Assembly: GCA_030068145.1 (NCBI GenBank)
Contig: JAPJBO010000250.1
Coordinates: forward strand, 62,001 to 126,000
Direction of reading: 5' to 3'
DNA length: 64,000 bases
DNA from: Diplonema papillatum
Lineage: Eukaryota; Euglenozoa; Diplonemea; Diplonemida; Diplonemidae
Below, piece after piece: positions 33,086 through 43,600 of the stretch; the first letter of the stretch is position 1; every line of letters starts with the position of its first letter. The notes under the pieces are model-generated. The model saw nothing but the letters and a program-made list of their open reading frames with translations, was not told the DNA's origin and ran no database searches. A program made the position numbers and the translations under genes.

Positions 33086-33899
33086 CACCCGCAAAATGGA
33101 CCGCACAGTTACCCACCCGGTGCTGGAGCACGCCGCGTACTATGGTTAACTGCGGGGAAAGGTTCTCAGCCAGGTCCGGGGGTCCGTGTCGCAATTCGCA
33201 GCGAATTTCGACGGCTTTCCGTTTACCAAACGGTTTGTTTGTGTTTCCGACGATCCCGAATGGACGTACAGATTGGTGTCTTTCGACCTTTTGTATGTTT
33301 GTGAAGTTCAGCTTAGTGCGTGCTTGTGGTGATCGGTTTGTTTTGTTCTGCGCCGAGGATCTAGTATCAGAAGGTGCGTTGTGGGGGTCCGTATTTTTTC
33401 TTTAGAGTGCAGAGATCGAGAGCCTAGGACATTTAGGAGCATCACAGACCTGCTATTGGCTCGCTCTTCCGCGCGCAATAAGTCGCGCGCAGTCCCCTTA
33501 AGAAGTAGTGCGCGTCTCGGGTTAAGTGTGTCCCGTACGGTTAGTGGTGTGGTCGGTGGGCCAGTTCCCCGTAGTTCAACACGAGGGGGGGGTGTCTTTT
33601 TTTTTTTCGTTTCTTGTTTTTTTGCTGAGTGCTTCAGGGATGCAGCCTTGGGTCCTGGAGAGCATTTCTAAGCTACCTTGCACTTTTTCGTCACAAAATA
33701 AGGACAATTTTGGGTAATTCGAGCGTCTTAAGATCGGAAACCCCAGGAGACAAGCCACCTGGTCCAGGCCAGAATCGGTGAATTTCGGGGGGGAATTCCG
33801 TTGTGGTGACCACTTCCCTGCAGTCAGCCCTGGCGGAGGTGGGACGGAAGAGCCACAAAGGTGCAGCACTAGCTCCGAAGAGGAACGAATAGGATGAGA

Positions 33900-35117
33900 A
33901 GGAAGGACAGACTGGGAGTCACGGTTTGACAGGTAGTGACCAGCAAAAAGGAGAGCAGGAACGGCTCTATCAGAGGCACCGCGCCGGCCGGGTCGAAGTG
34001 ATCGCGGGACCGGAGACCTTCGCGGCGGTCGGAGGAGAGAGGTAGTTCCGGGCGCTGCAGTATTGGCTGGATGGGAAGTGCTGATCGGTCGCCGTCGACT
34101 TTTAAGTGTGCACCGGACTGGATCTTCCGGGCAGTGTCGTAGCGACAACGGACCGGACACTGTTGAGCATGCGCGCGAGGGTACTCGCAAAACTTTTAAA
34201 AACCGTCAGTGATGCGCTGGTGCGAAACGGCGACGGACCGCTTCTGCCAGGCAGGAAACTGGAGAAGATAGGGTCGCTGAGAACGGTGGAAGCCTCACGG
34301 GGTACGAGATGAGGCCGATCTTCCGTGGTGGTACGGAGACGATGGAAGTGCTCGAGACACAGCTGACGACGGCACGAGTTCAGCGGCGAGGCGCGGGGGA
34401 TGGATCTTTTCCCGACGTACGGAGATGGAAGGGCGAAGCGTGCGGCGAGATGGACGGTGTTCAACGACGCTACGGAACACGAAAGGTGGAGTGAGCGGGT
34501 GTGCCACGAGCACCAGAAAGTGAAGTGCGGCGTGTGAAAGCGTCGGGGCAAGTCGGTGGCGTGGTGCTGTGAGGCCCACCACCTAGCGGTGATTCTGCCG
34601 GCAACACCGCATGACGCAATGCGCGACGTGTAAGACGATAGCATAGTGCAGCCGCAACGAACACCTGACCATGGCATGCCGACGTGCGCACTGCAGCCGG
34701 CTTGCGGACTTGCGAAGTCGAAGGCCCAAACTGTGCTGTCGGAAGGGGCTGGTGCTCCCGGAAGCAGCGGGAGAAGTTGGGACCGAAGAGCGGGAAACCT
34801 CATCGCCACCGAGAGCGAAGGTCGAGAAGACGGTGCCAACGCGAGCGAAGAAGCGGCAATCGGACTCCGGCGGAGCCGGTATCAAAAGGCGCAAAGGACG
34901 CATCAAAGCGCAAGCGAAGAAGTCGAGCGGGCAGACGACCCCACAGAAGGCCACGCGGTCATCGCCCTAGCGCCTTGAAGAAGCAGAAATCGACGCGCAA
35001 GCGATGAACCTGGACGAGCAAACGAAGAAGAAGCGAGGCACCAAACGCGCGCCTGAGCGCGACAATCAAGACGAGCTAAAGAGGCGAAAGCATGACACAT
35101 CACGTACGAAGAGATAA
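33900..35117 (+). pseudogene. Decayed non-LTR retrotransposon, C-terminal region
   Basis: Frames with many stops and shifts align in order with the intact protein at 57.5-59.5 kb. AVDF-stop-VCTGLD (near 34095) matches ALDFELFTGMD. MRARVLAKLLKTVSDAL and GPLLPGRKLEKIGSLRTV match its RLGAMLAVL..LPTARLERVKSLHTLG. MRPIFRGGTETMEVLE (34309) matches VRPVFAAGAETAAVLE. DLFPTYGDGRAKRAARW (34400) matches DVFPQYDSALRAERAQQW. VCHEHQKVKC and CCEAHH match the Cys/His-rich tail. The end is a basic frame finishing LKRRKHDTSRTKR-stop at 35115. The reverse transcriptase domain is absent, so the copy is 5'-truncated as well as decayed. Confidence 0.72.
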
Positions 35118-35354
35118 CCGCGACACCTGCGATGCAAATTATCGCCCCAGATTGTTTGCATTCTAACCCAAACTATCAGAGGCGGTCGCGGTCGAAGACG
35201 GCAACCCGAGCGAGGAGTAAGGTTGGTAATCAGAATGACAGTCAGAATGGCCATGCTGAAGACAAGGTTGCAGAAACTGGTGCTTGGCCGAGGATAAGAT
35301 GGCTATGGCGGCAGGGACAGAACAGAGACAGCGAGTCCTTCTTGTGTGGGGTAG

Positions 35355-36266
35355 TCACGCCTTCGCAGTCCCACTTGCTTTCCGGAGAGGGACGAGTTGG
35401 AATGCAGGTACCGTGTCCAAAGTCTCCCTCTCGCCAGCGAAAGAAGCAAACAAGCCAAGAGCCTCTCCTTGCGCGTCATTCCGACACTCCAATCCCTCTT
35501 GGGCAAGAAGGTGATCCGCAATCACGTTCAGAGGCCCAGGTGGCGTTTGCTTCAGCTCCTCTACTCTGGGAGAAACCGGAAGCTCTCCGGACTGCATCCT
35601 TCTGTTCCAGAGATCGTAGAGCAGTTTGCCCACAACAACATTGGCCTTGAATCGCATGCTTCGGGTGAGGGCATGCAGTTTATCAAGATGTAACTTCTTA
35701 TCAGCTTCCCTTCCATGCAGACACAAGTTGGACTCAGCTTGCTGAGCAAACACATCCTTTCGTCTATGACTGTCCACATCAAATCACCATGGGACTCTTG
35801 ATTGCGTGCTGCCGGCCAATTTTACCTGTGGGCTGTCCAAGATATCCTGCAGATCTTGATCGGCCTCTGCCATCCGTCACGATAACGCGATTATTTTCAA
35901 GGATCTGTACAAGCACGCAATGGTCGTAGCTGAGCTTTTCCTTCAGTCCTCTTGGCGAACGTTGAAGGGCCGGTAGCGAGCTTTGCTTAGGTTCTTGCAA
36001 ACGTGAGCCAACCGACTTTTGCGAGTCCTACGATAGCGTTCGAGTCTACTTTTCAACAAATCCTTCATGCGCATTCCACGGCGGCACGAAAGCACCACCC
36101 CCGACACCCCCTGTCCACCGACACCCCGAAGGCTCCATTTTTCAAAAGGCTTGGGCCTTTTGTGGAAGGCCCAAGCAAGAGGAACCGTTTTGGTCACTCC
36201 AAAGCTCCGGGTTTTGCGCCGGTGCGTGGCGTTTGAAAAAATTCCCCTACAAAAAAAAAAGGACAC
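35355..36266 (-). pseudogene. Unrecognised coding-like block in three shifted frames
   Basis: Minus-strand frames in sequence read DLLKSRLERYRRTRKSRLAH (36.07 kb region), then LSYDHCVLVQILENNRVIVT, then LHALTRSMRFKANVVVGKLL and later DHLLAQEGLECRNDAQGEAL. Composition and absence of repeats suggest a former protein. The middle segment has the look of a retroelement integrase C-terminal barrel, but I cannot support that by a motif. Frames change near 35960 and 35780. Confidence 0.35.
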
Positions 36267-36365
36267 CCCAAGGTCAGTTCCCCGTAGTTCCCCCGTAGTT
36301 CCCCTTGGCTATACCGACCACACCAGTTAGTCCTCTTTTTTTTTTTTTTTTTTTTTGAGCACGGC

Positions 36366-36668
36366 AGGTACCAGGGAAAGCCTGCTACACGGGAGCCAAG
36401 CTTCACGTGTTCGGCGGTACTGCAGAGCCACGGGCCTACGGGTCAAGTGGCTACCGATTTCCCAAACTAAAGCATCAAGGCTTGGCGCACCTTGGGGCTT
36501 GGCGCTCGCGCTGAACACAAGCTCGTCGAGGCGGTCAGCCGCAGGGCAGAGCGGACGGGGTTGTGGCACTGTGCTGCCTCCGACTCAAGCTTTTTTGCAA
36601 GCTGTGGTTGACCGTCACGTTCCTGGACCAGGAGCGGCCTTTTTCTTTTTTCTTCTTCTTTTTTCTTC
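36366..36668 (+). mobile_element. SINE-like element, copy 4, with perfect target duplication
   Basis: TTGAGCACGGC lies at 36355-36365 and 36669-36679. The left copy is preceded by a run of about 20 T and the right copy by the element's T/C tail. This is the fullest body (AGGTACCAGGGAAAGCCTGC to GGACCAGGAGCGGCC). Confidence 0.9.
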
Positions 36669-36679
36669 TTGAGCACGGC

Positions 36680-37282
36680 CTCAGCAGGCCGAGTTTGGGC
36701 CCTCTCTTCAGGTTGTTCTTCTTCTTTTTCACCTGGTATGTCTTGAGTTAGGGATCTCCATGTGAAGCACGGACATGTAAACTTTGACAGTGACATGATC
36801 TTCAGTGACACAAGAGAGAGTTGTTTTCGTTGAACGCGAGTGCCTGATCGGTTTTACGTAAAGCTGGATCCAGGACGCAAGTGAAAGCGCCACGGTTTGC
36901 GGCGACGAGCTTCTCATTTCCTCCTACATTTCATGTTCGGTTAAAAAGAAAAAAGACGCGCGTCAACCCGCTGCTGGCGCGCAGGTGGGGGCGGGTGTGC
37001 TTGTGTGGCAGTTGCGGGGACTGTGGGAGGGCAGGTCTCGCAAAGATTTCACGTTCAAAAAGAAATGAGCGGGGGGGCGCTTTCGTTTCGTTTGTGCGAA
37101 TAGGGCACCCACGCTGCGAACTGAGGGGTGAAACATGCTGTTTTCCAAGCCTGGCTTAAAGTTCCAAGGAGCCGTCGTTGACCGTTGAGAGGGCCACCCC
37201 ACGTTGCGGTACCAGTTCCCTTTCTACTTTCTCATACCCTCGCGGTGCACGGTATTTGCTGCAATCGGTTGTGATGGCCCTT
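36680..37282. other. Unassigned stretch
   Basis: 36862-36940 (AAGCTGGATCCAGGACGCAA to TTCATGTTCGG) recurs diverged at 19930-20015. No gene supported. Confidence 0.4.
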
Positions 37283-37575
37283 GCTTATTAGAGTAAAAGT
37301 TCGCTTGAAATTCCGGGTTTTTAGGGTCTCCGTGTGACCGTTCATGAATGGGTTCTCTTAGAGCAAGAAAGGGCTAAGTGGTTACGGGTTGTATATTTAG
37401 TGCACGCTTTCGTTATGGGTTATGGCTAGCCATGTCCGGGACTGTTTGTGACCGACACCAAGTACAATCCTTCGTGGAGTGTAGTCTCGGGCCCCCCACG
37501 TTCTACAAGTTGAGCAGGGGTTGCCTTGTAGCCCGTACCGGTCTGTTGTCCACGTTTTTATGTATTTTCTCGTAG
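37283..37575 (-). mobile_element. 5'-truncated USP-element copy
   Basis: Very close to 25335-25630, ending at GTATTTTCTCGTAG. It contains only 3' untranslated sequence. Confidence 0.85.
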
Positions 37576-37944
37576 ATTGCCCTTGCTTTTTCTGTCAATG
37601 TCTGGTCCCGCGTGTCGCACGGCACGCACGTTGCACTCGCAAAGGGGCTTCAGAAACGCGGGTCTCATCAACCCTGGATGAGACCAACTAGCATGTGGTG
37701 AGTGGGGGTGAGGGTGAGGGGTGGAACTGCTGTTATTGGTAAAAGTAAGAAATCTTTTTTGCTCCGCTGGCCCGGTAGTTTGTGCTAGCCGCCAACTTCT
37801 TTTACTCTCGTTCTCTTCTCTTGTCACTACTGTACGTACTCTTTCACTCTTTTTCTCACTTTGGCTAGCCAAAAAAAGACTCCTGTGACCGACACCACGA
37901 ACACATTCGCAATGAATGTGGCCCTCGGCCACCCCACGTGCATA

Positions 37945-38410
37945 CATGTTGAGCATTGAGTTCTGTTGAGGACATGAACCACATGGAATAGCATGCACAT
38001 GTTGAGCATTGAGTTCTGTTGAGTACATGAACCACATGGAATAGCATGCACATGTTGAGCATTGAGTTCTGTTGAGTACATGAACCACATGGAATAGCAT
38101 GCACATGTTGAGCATTGAGTTCTGTTGAGTACATGAACCACATGGAATAGCATGCACATGTTGAGCATTGAGTTCTGTTGAGTACATGAACCACATGGAA
38201 TAGCATGCACATGTTGAGCATTGAGTTCTGTTGAGTACATGAACCACATGGAATAGCATGCACATGTTGAGCATTGAGTTCTGTTGAGTACATGAACCAC
38301 ATGGAATAGCATGCACATGTTGAGCATTGAGTTCTGTTGAGTACATGAACCACATGGAATAGCATGCACATGTTGAGCATTGAGTTCTGTTGAGTACATG
38401 AACCACGTGG
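37945..38410. repeat. 53-bp satellite, about 8.5 copies
   Basis: The unit is GCATGCACATGTTGAGCATT, then GAGTTCTGTTGAGTACATGA, then ACCACATGGAATA; GCATGC starts at 37991 and 38044. All minus frames are open across it, and because 53 leaves remainder 2 modulo 3 each frame encodes the same 53-residue period (a 159-bp cycle). Confidence 0.95.
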
Positions 38411-38411
38411 A

Positions 38412-38591
38412 ATGGTGTACCCCACAAAGCGCCAAACCCTCGACCAAGCGACCTTTTCCCAGATGCTCGACGCCCTCTCGATGAAACGGGTGCTCGCCCA
38501 CGCCCTCGACCCAGAAGCACGAAGGTGGCGAGGCTGCAGGATGCCCTTTATCGTCGAATTCTACTCCGAAGCAACGCCGGTGCACAACTAG
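38412..38591 (+). CDS. Small 59-codon ORF inserted in the 53-bp array
   Basis: ATG to TAG frame beginning MVYPTKRQTLDQATFSQMLD and ending FYSEATPVHN. It replaces part of one satellite monomer: the left flank is CCACGTGGAAT (like CCACATGGAAT) and the right flank is CTAGCATGCACATGTTGAGC. GC content is higher than the array. The start and stop may be fortuitous and the piece could be a captured exon. The family is not recognised. Confidence 0.3.
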   Translation: MVYPTKRQTLDQATFSQMLDALSMKRVLAHALDPEARRWRGCRMPFIVEFYSEATPVHN

Positions 38592-38714
38592 CATGCACAT
38601 GTTGAGCAGGGGTTGCCATGTAGCCTGTATCGGCCTGAGCCAACACTGTTATTTTGATGGAATGTTCACTGGGGAAGGGTCCGACCTACCCAGCAACGTC
38701 GAAAAGGGGGATTG

Positions 38715-38900
38715 CAAGAACGTGCTTGGAATGGGTATGTGCTCAACAACGCACTGGTCCCGGCTGCGCCGTGTTTCGATCCTTTAAGCCACGGACACAT
38801 AAGGCGGACCATCATCAGCGCGGAACTTGAGTGTCTGCAGACAGGACAGCGTGCGAGTCTGGTTTGTCAGGCGGCTGTTCGTAGCTCGTCACAGCCAACG
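38715..38900 (+). repeat. Dispersed repeat C copy
   Basis: GCAAGAACGTGCTTGGAATG to CGTAGCTCGTCACAGCCA, about 90% like 19360-19545. Confidence 0.75.
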
Positions 38901-39281
38901 TCGAAGAGGGGGAGGGGGAAAGAAGATAGAAACTGCGGTGGAACTGCGGGGGGAGAGGAAAAACGTAGTTTAGGGCTCTTTACGGACGAGCGGGGGGTGA
39001 TCCACCTATTTCGTAGCAGATAGAAATGCGTAGTTTTAGTTGTGTCATTTTTCTTCTTTTCGCCTGTCGACAACGTTATTCACTTGCAGCGTCTTCTCAT
39101 GCCTTTTAGGGACGGTGTTCTGAGGTTTCTTGCTTTACCATGGCGTTCTGGACTTTACGATGCCATCAGAGTAAGAAAGAAATGTGAAAGCTGGAAAGGT
39201 TCATTCTTGTTGCGTCAGTGGGGAGTCATTTGCATGCAAATGAGTACCGCACTGTGTACCACACCGCTATGGACCACACGA

Positions 39282-39600
39282 CAGGGCTTACGCTCCGTTT
39301 TCGGTCTCAGAGAAAATACGTGTGGTCCACATGTGGGCGCTTAAGGTTCGTAAGGGGGAAAAAACCTTTCCCCTTATGTGCGACGGCAAAAAAAAAAAAA
39401 ATAGCGTCGCTAGGTAGCTACTGGACTTGGCGACACCTGGCTGTGCGGCCTGACCACTAGTGGGCCTAGACTCCCCTGCACGTGGACCAATAAATCAATA
39501 TCCACATGTCGTACCTGAGGATCCACACGTGGGGGAACAAAATCCAAAAAGAATTAACGTGTGGAAATCCACACGTTCCACACGTGGAGCGTAAGCCCTG
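39282..39600. mobile_element. hAT-like MITE, copy 1 (319 bp)
   Basis: Perfect 15-bp terminal inverted repeats CAGGGCTTACGCTCC (39282-39296) and GGAGCGTAAGCCCTG (39586-39600). Flanks CCACACGA and GCACACAA match at six of eight positions. The interior is non-coding and has several ACACGTGG/CCACACGT inverted words. CAGGG termini with an 8-bp duplication fit the hAT superfamily. Confidence 0.8.
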
Positions 39601-39749
39601 GCACACAATAAGAACGAACGAGCAACCGTTCAAAACTTTTCACAGCTTTGGTTCGTTTTCGATAGGCTCCCATTGCCGTCCGGCTTACATACAACTTCCT
39701 CTTGAAGCAGCGTGGAGGTTTGAAGGACTGGTGTAGTGGAGCTTTACAC

Positions 39750-40844
39750 GTCTCTCTTTTCAGAGTGAAAGCTTCGGTTTCTTCTAACTCCAGCTTCCGG
39801 AGCCACTCGGGTGACCTTCCGGCAGATGAGGGCGGGGAGGGAACGACTTACTTCTTTCTAGAGTACAGAGAAAGTTCGATTGAGGATCCGGGGCTTCAGA
39901 GTCTCCGGGTGACCATCGTGGAAAAGGTTCCTCTGTGGGATCGTAAACTTAGGCGTGCTTAATTTATTTTTGTTGCTAGCGGTGTGTGCATGTTCGTGTG
40001 TGAGTGTGTCTCTTTGTTGTCTGTTGCCGACTATTCGAGTTTTTTTATTTATTCGCAGCATTGACAAAGATGGTGGGAAGGAGGTAAAAGGCACGTTTTC
40101 CTGGGCGCGTGTCTTCACGGAAGTCCTTTTTTAGAGTGAAAGTTCGCTTGAAACTCCGGGGTTTTAAAGTCTCCGGGTGACCTTCGTCGTTGTGGGAAGA
40201 TATCCTTTGTGCTCTGAGTGTCGTAAGAGTGGTGGTTACACGAGGTAAGAGGATCGGTGGGTACGTAGTTGTTGGTCATTGGTGGTTTCGGCCATTGTCC
40301 GTACCTTACTTACGGTAGGCCCTCCTCAGTATGGAGCCGCAGTAGGTGACTGTCTGTCTTCTTCACTGTTTTTTTTTTTCTTTCCTGTTGAACCACCTCC
40401 AGAACACAGCCAGTACACCCTAGATGGGTACAATGGTACCGACCTGTCAATAGTCCACCCACACCAAAGTAGTCTTTCGGCCGCTCCCAGAGACTGAAAT
40501 CTCGAAAGGGAGTTTCTGCTCTTCGTATTCGAACCGTACCACTTACGGCCGACTCACGCGGTCGGTTTGCCGAATGCCGCTTTCTCTCCGTGTACGGAAA
40601 AGGTCGCGTTGGCAGAAACGGTGAAGATGATAATTGTCACAGGGTTGGTGAAATGAAAGCGAGAATTTGGAGTAAGCCCTGATTATTAGATTCGCGGTTA
40701 AACGAAGCTAGCGCACAAGGTTTGCCTGATCTCGCACCTACTTTCCGATACCAAATAGATGCTCTATTCAAACTCGGAGTGTTGCCCCTGGGTTTGCGCC
40801 AGGTGGCCCCACGAGTGTGCACAAAACAGCAGAGAAGATTATAT
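39750..40844. other. 31-bp motif copies and unassigned sequence
   Basis: Motif copies with the GTCTCCGGGTGACC continuation lie at 39862-39930 and 40130-40190; the first continues like 53440-53600 (TTGCCGACTATTCGA). 40200-40840 has no supportable gene. Confidence 0.5.
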
Positions 40845-41344
40845 TTTTAGAGTTAAAGTTCGCTTGAAATTCCGGGGTTTTAGGGTCTCCGTGTGACCGT
40901 TCATGAAATGGGTTCTCTTAGAGCAAGAAAGGGCTATGTGGTTACGGGTTGTATATTTAGTGCACGCTTTCGTTATGGGTTATGGCTAGCCATGTCCGGG
41001 ACTGTTTGTGACCGACACCAAGTACATTCCTTCGTGGAGTGTAGTCTTGGGCCCCCCACGTTCTACAAGTTGAGCAGGGGTTGCCTTGTAGCCCGTACCG
41101 GTCTGTTGTCCGCGTTTATATGTATTTTCTCGCAGTGTGGTGCTTGGATTTCGCGGCGCTTGCGGTGCTTCACGTGGTGCGGGTTGTTTCCGTCCTAAAA
41201 TAAGGTTTTTTTTGGGTAGATTTGCAGGGTAAAACTGTTCGTTGCTCGCCACAGTTAAGGCACTCTGGGCACACTGGGTACCCGTGGTTAGTGAGGTTAT
41301 TCGTCTGATGGAGTCGTCGTTGCTGTGCGTTGTTTACAGTGCTT
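40845..41344 (-). mobile_element. 5'-truncated USP-element copy reaching the ORF end
   Basis: Homology runs from the motif end through GGGCACACTGGGTACCCGTG to CGTTGTTTACAGTGCTT, so it includes the 3' untranslated region and only the last ~17 codons of the zinc-finger ORF. The stop region differs by point changes (TCTGATGGAGTC instead of TCTGATGTAGTC). Confidence 0.85.
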
Positions 41345-41394
41345 TTACAGTACTTGTGCCACGAGTGTGCACAAAACAGCAGAGAAGGTTATGT

Positions 41395-41620
41395 TTTTGT
41401 ATAAGCACCTGCTTTGTAGGAAATACTTGAGGAGGCTGCCAGCTGCAAAAGATCAAAGGAGGTAAATGTGCTGGAGGCCCACACGAAACACACGTGAACC
41501 TGGGTTCAGTGGCGGGCGTAAGCATTCAACAAAAAAGACCCATGTTGTAGTTGTATTGTTTCTCCCCCTCTAGCCTCCTTCGAACTAAGCACAAGGCAGC
41601 CCCTCGAGTATTTTCAAAGT
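41395..41620 (-). repeat. Dispersed repeat A, inverted copy
   Basis: TATAAGCACCTGCTTTGTAGG to GGCAGCCCCTCGAGTATTTT, the inverse of the copy at 20440-20667. Confidence 0.75.
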
Positions 41621-41637
41621 GGAAGCGTGCTCCGGCG

Positions 41638-42475
41638 CAGGGCTTACGCTCCGTTTTCGGTCTCAGAGAAAATACGTGTGGTCCACAAGTGGGCGCTTAA
41701 CATTCGAGGGGGAAAAAACCTTTCCCCTCATGTTACGACGGGCGATTTGTTCTTCGCTTACACCACCGTGTGTTGTTTGCTCACTCAGGACTTTTGACCT
41801 GTTGTGTTTGTGTGATTTGTCGTGTAGGGGTAGACCCGCATGACCTCACGTCCGTTCAACACGTGGTTCGGTAGTTACACAGCATTTTACAGCGCTTTGG
41901 ATCCCTTCTGTTCTTTGTCGGGTAGCATCGTCGAGCATTTCCTTTCAAGCTGGCGCTTATGTAAAATACTCGACGTAGCTGCTTCGACTCCGAATGGAAG
42001 GGGGGAAATATAGAGGTAAGGGGCAAATACAATACAAACACAATCTGATTTGTTCTTCGCTTACACCACCGTGTGTTGTTTTCTCACTCAGGACTTTTGA
42101 CCTGTTGTGTTTGTGTGATTTGTCGTGTAGGGGTAGACCCGCATGACCTCACGTCGGTTCAACACGTGGTTCGGTAGTTCCAGCACTTTGGATCCCTTCT
42201 GTTCTTTGTCGGGCAGCATCGTCGAGCATTTCCTTTCAAGCTGGCGCTTTTGTAAAAAAATAGTGTCGCTAGGTACGTACCTAGGCCAGTAGCTACTGGA
42301 CTTGGCGACACCTGGCTGTGCGGCCTGACCACTAGTGGGCCTAGACTCCCCTGCATGTGGACCAATAAATCAAAATCCACATGTGGTACCTGTGGATCCA
42401 CACGTGGGGGAACAAAATCCAAAAAGAATTAACGTGTGGAAATCCACACGTTCCACACGTGGAGCGTAAGCCCTG
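41638..42475. mobile_element. hAT-like MITE, copy 2, interrupted by a nested insertion
   Basis: The same 15-bp terminal repeats lie at 41638-41652 and 42461-42475, with duplication CTCCGGCG (41630-41637) versus GTCCGGCG (42476-42483), seven of eight identical. The insertion landed in a 35-bp tandem array (AAGCGTGCTCCGGCGCAAAT), so the pre-insertion sequence is known. Relative to copy 1, about 510 bp (41744-42256) is extra. Confidence 0.85.
41744..42256. repeat. Nested insertion with internal ~300-bp duplication
   Basis: GATTTGTTCTTCGCTTACAC starts units at about 41746 and 42047, each ending in CGTCGAGCATTTCCTTTCAA and GCTGGCGCTT. The end sequence also occurs at 18680-18715, so it is a dispersed family. 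Confidence 0.75.
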
Positions 42476-42575
42476 GTCCGGCGCAAATGTATTTTCAAAG
42501 TGGAAGCGTGCTCCGGCGCAAATTCATTTTCAAAGTGGAAGCGTGCTCCGGCGCAAATTTATTTTCAAAGTCTCC
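42476..42575. repeat. 35-bp tandem array
   Basis: ATTTTCAAAGTGGAAGCGTG then CTCCGGCGCAAATTC, period 35 (42481, 42516). It continues on the other side of the hAT-like insertion at 41609-41637. Confidence 0.85.
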
Positions 42576-42648
42576 GGGCGACCTTCGGCAAAATGGGTTT
42601 ACAAAATTGAAACATTTCCGGAGTTGGGGTTTGCACTGAGAAACGAGG

Positions 42649-42870
42649 TGTGCACTCAGCCATCAGGCTATTGGCTGCTAAGCACCCCCCGACAGGTCGA
42701 TTTGCCACTTTTGTGGCCCTCTATTCGCCGGGCGGTGCTGTCAGCACTGGTTCCGCGTCGCATCAGTACATGATGCTGGCGGTTGGGGGATCGGCGTCCG
42801 CGACTCAATTAAGGTGCGGTTAACAGTGTCGCCACGTGAAGGCCCCCCATGACACCATTCCCGTCAGTAT
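42649..42870 (-). mobile_element. (ACT)n-tailed element, internal fragment
   Basis: CACTCAGCCATCAGGCTATT to CCCCATGACACC, about 95% like 27398-27612. Both ends are truncated and the tail is lacking. Confidence 0.7.
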
Positions 42871-43290
42871 AGATGTACTATTCAAAAAAGAATTTGCACT
42901 TTTCCTTTGTTAATGATGGTGAGTTTGAACCCCCTGCTGCTTGCGATAACCAATACCTACTTCCTTAGAGCGTGTACTACTTGGTACAGCTAAAAAGGAA
43001 CGTCGGCAGCGGTTTAACCGAACGATCCACCTATTTCTTCGCAGAAACTTTGACAAAATTGCGGATCAATACACAACTGTTCGCAACTTGTTAGAACTTT
43101 GCAGAATTCTGCAGAACTCTGCAGAACTATGGGTCAACACTGATTGTGCGGCAAAAGTGGCCCTTCTGGAGTCACGTAGCAAAAAGCTGGCTCAGTGTGG
43201 TACTCATTTGCTTGCGCTGACTCCCGACTAACGCAACAAGAAGACGAAACGTTGTGAAGAGTTCTGCTAAACAGTAGGTGAATCACCCCA
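42871..43290. other. Unassigned spacer
   Basis: About 420 bp between the (ACT)n-element fragment and the 109-bp array. No recognisable gene; a short GCAGAACT-type tandem word occurs near 43110. Confidence 0.35.
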
Positions 43291-43600
43291 AAATATGCAC
43301 CATGTTTCAGAAACGCGGGCAGAGCAAATATTGCAGATATTCACTTCGTTCCGGAACGCAAAGAAGCAGATACTGACAAAGCTAGTATCGCCAATATGCA
43401 CTTTGTTCCAGAACGCTGGCAGAGCAAGCATTGCAGACAATCACTTCGTTCCGGACTGCAAGCAAGCAAGTATCGCAGATATTGACAAAGCAAGTATCGC
43501 CAATATGCACTTTGTTCCAGAACGCTGGCAGAGCGAGCATTGCAGATAATCACCTCGTTCCGGAACGCAAGCAACGCAATTATCGCAGACATTTTCTTCG
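43291..43600. repeat. 109-bp tandem repeat
   Basis: CCAATATGCACTTTGTTCCAG occurs at 43391 and 43500 (period 109) with GCAGAGCAAGCATTGCAGA and GATATTGACAAAG sub-words. About three units. Confidence 0.85.

Larger units (their letters stand above)
37855..38640 (-). mobile_element. Diverged USP-element copy expanded by a 53-bp satellite
   Basis: The left part (TGGCTAGCC, GACCGACACCACGAACAC, CCACCCCACGTGCATACA) follows the USP-element 3' region in order. The right part (38598-38640: TGTTGAGCAGGGGTTGCCAT, GTAGCCTGTATCGGCCTG) continues the same element. The 53-bp array and a 190-bp insert lie between them, precisely at the GTTGAGCA position. Confidence 0.65.

Noticed and set aside
34102-34839. 245-codon minus frame
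   Set aside because: Antisense to the decayed retrotransposon, whose plus-strand blocks align with the intact 57.5-kb protein.
37558-38600. Minus-strand frames of 186-320 codons with Cys/His-rich 53-residue repeats
   Set aside because: They arise from the 53-bp satellite, which is open in every frame; the flanking parts belong to a non-coding retroelement region.
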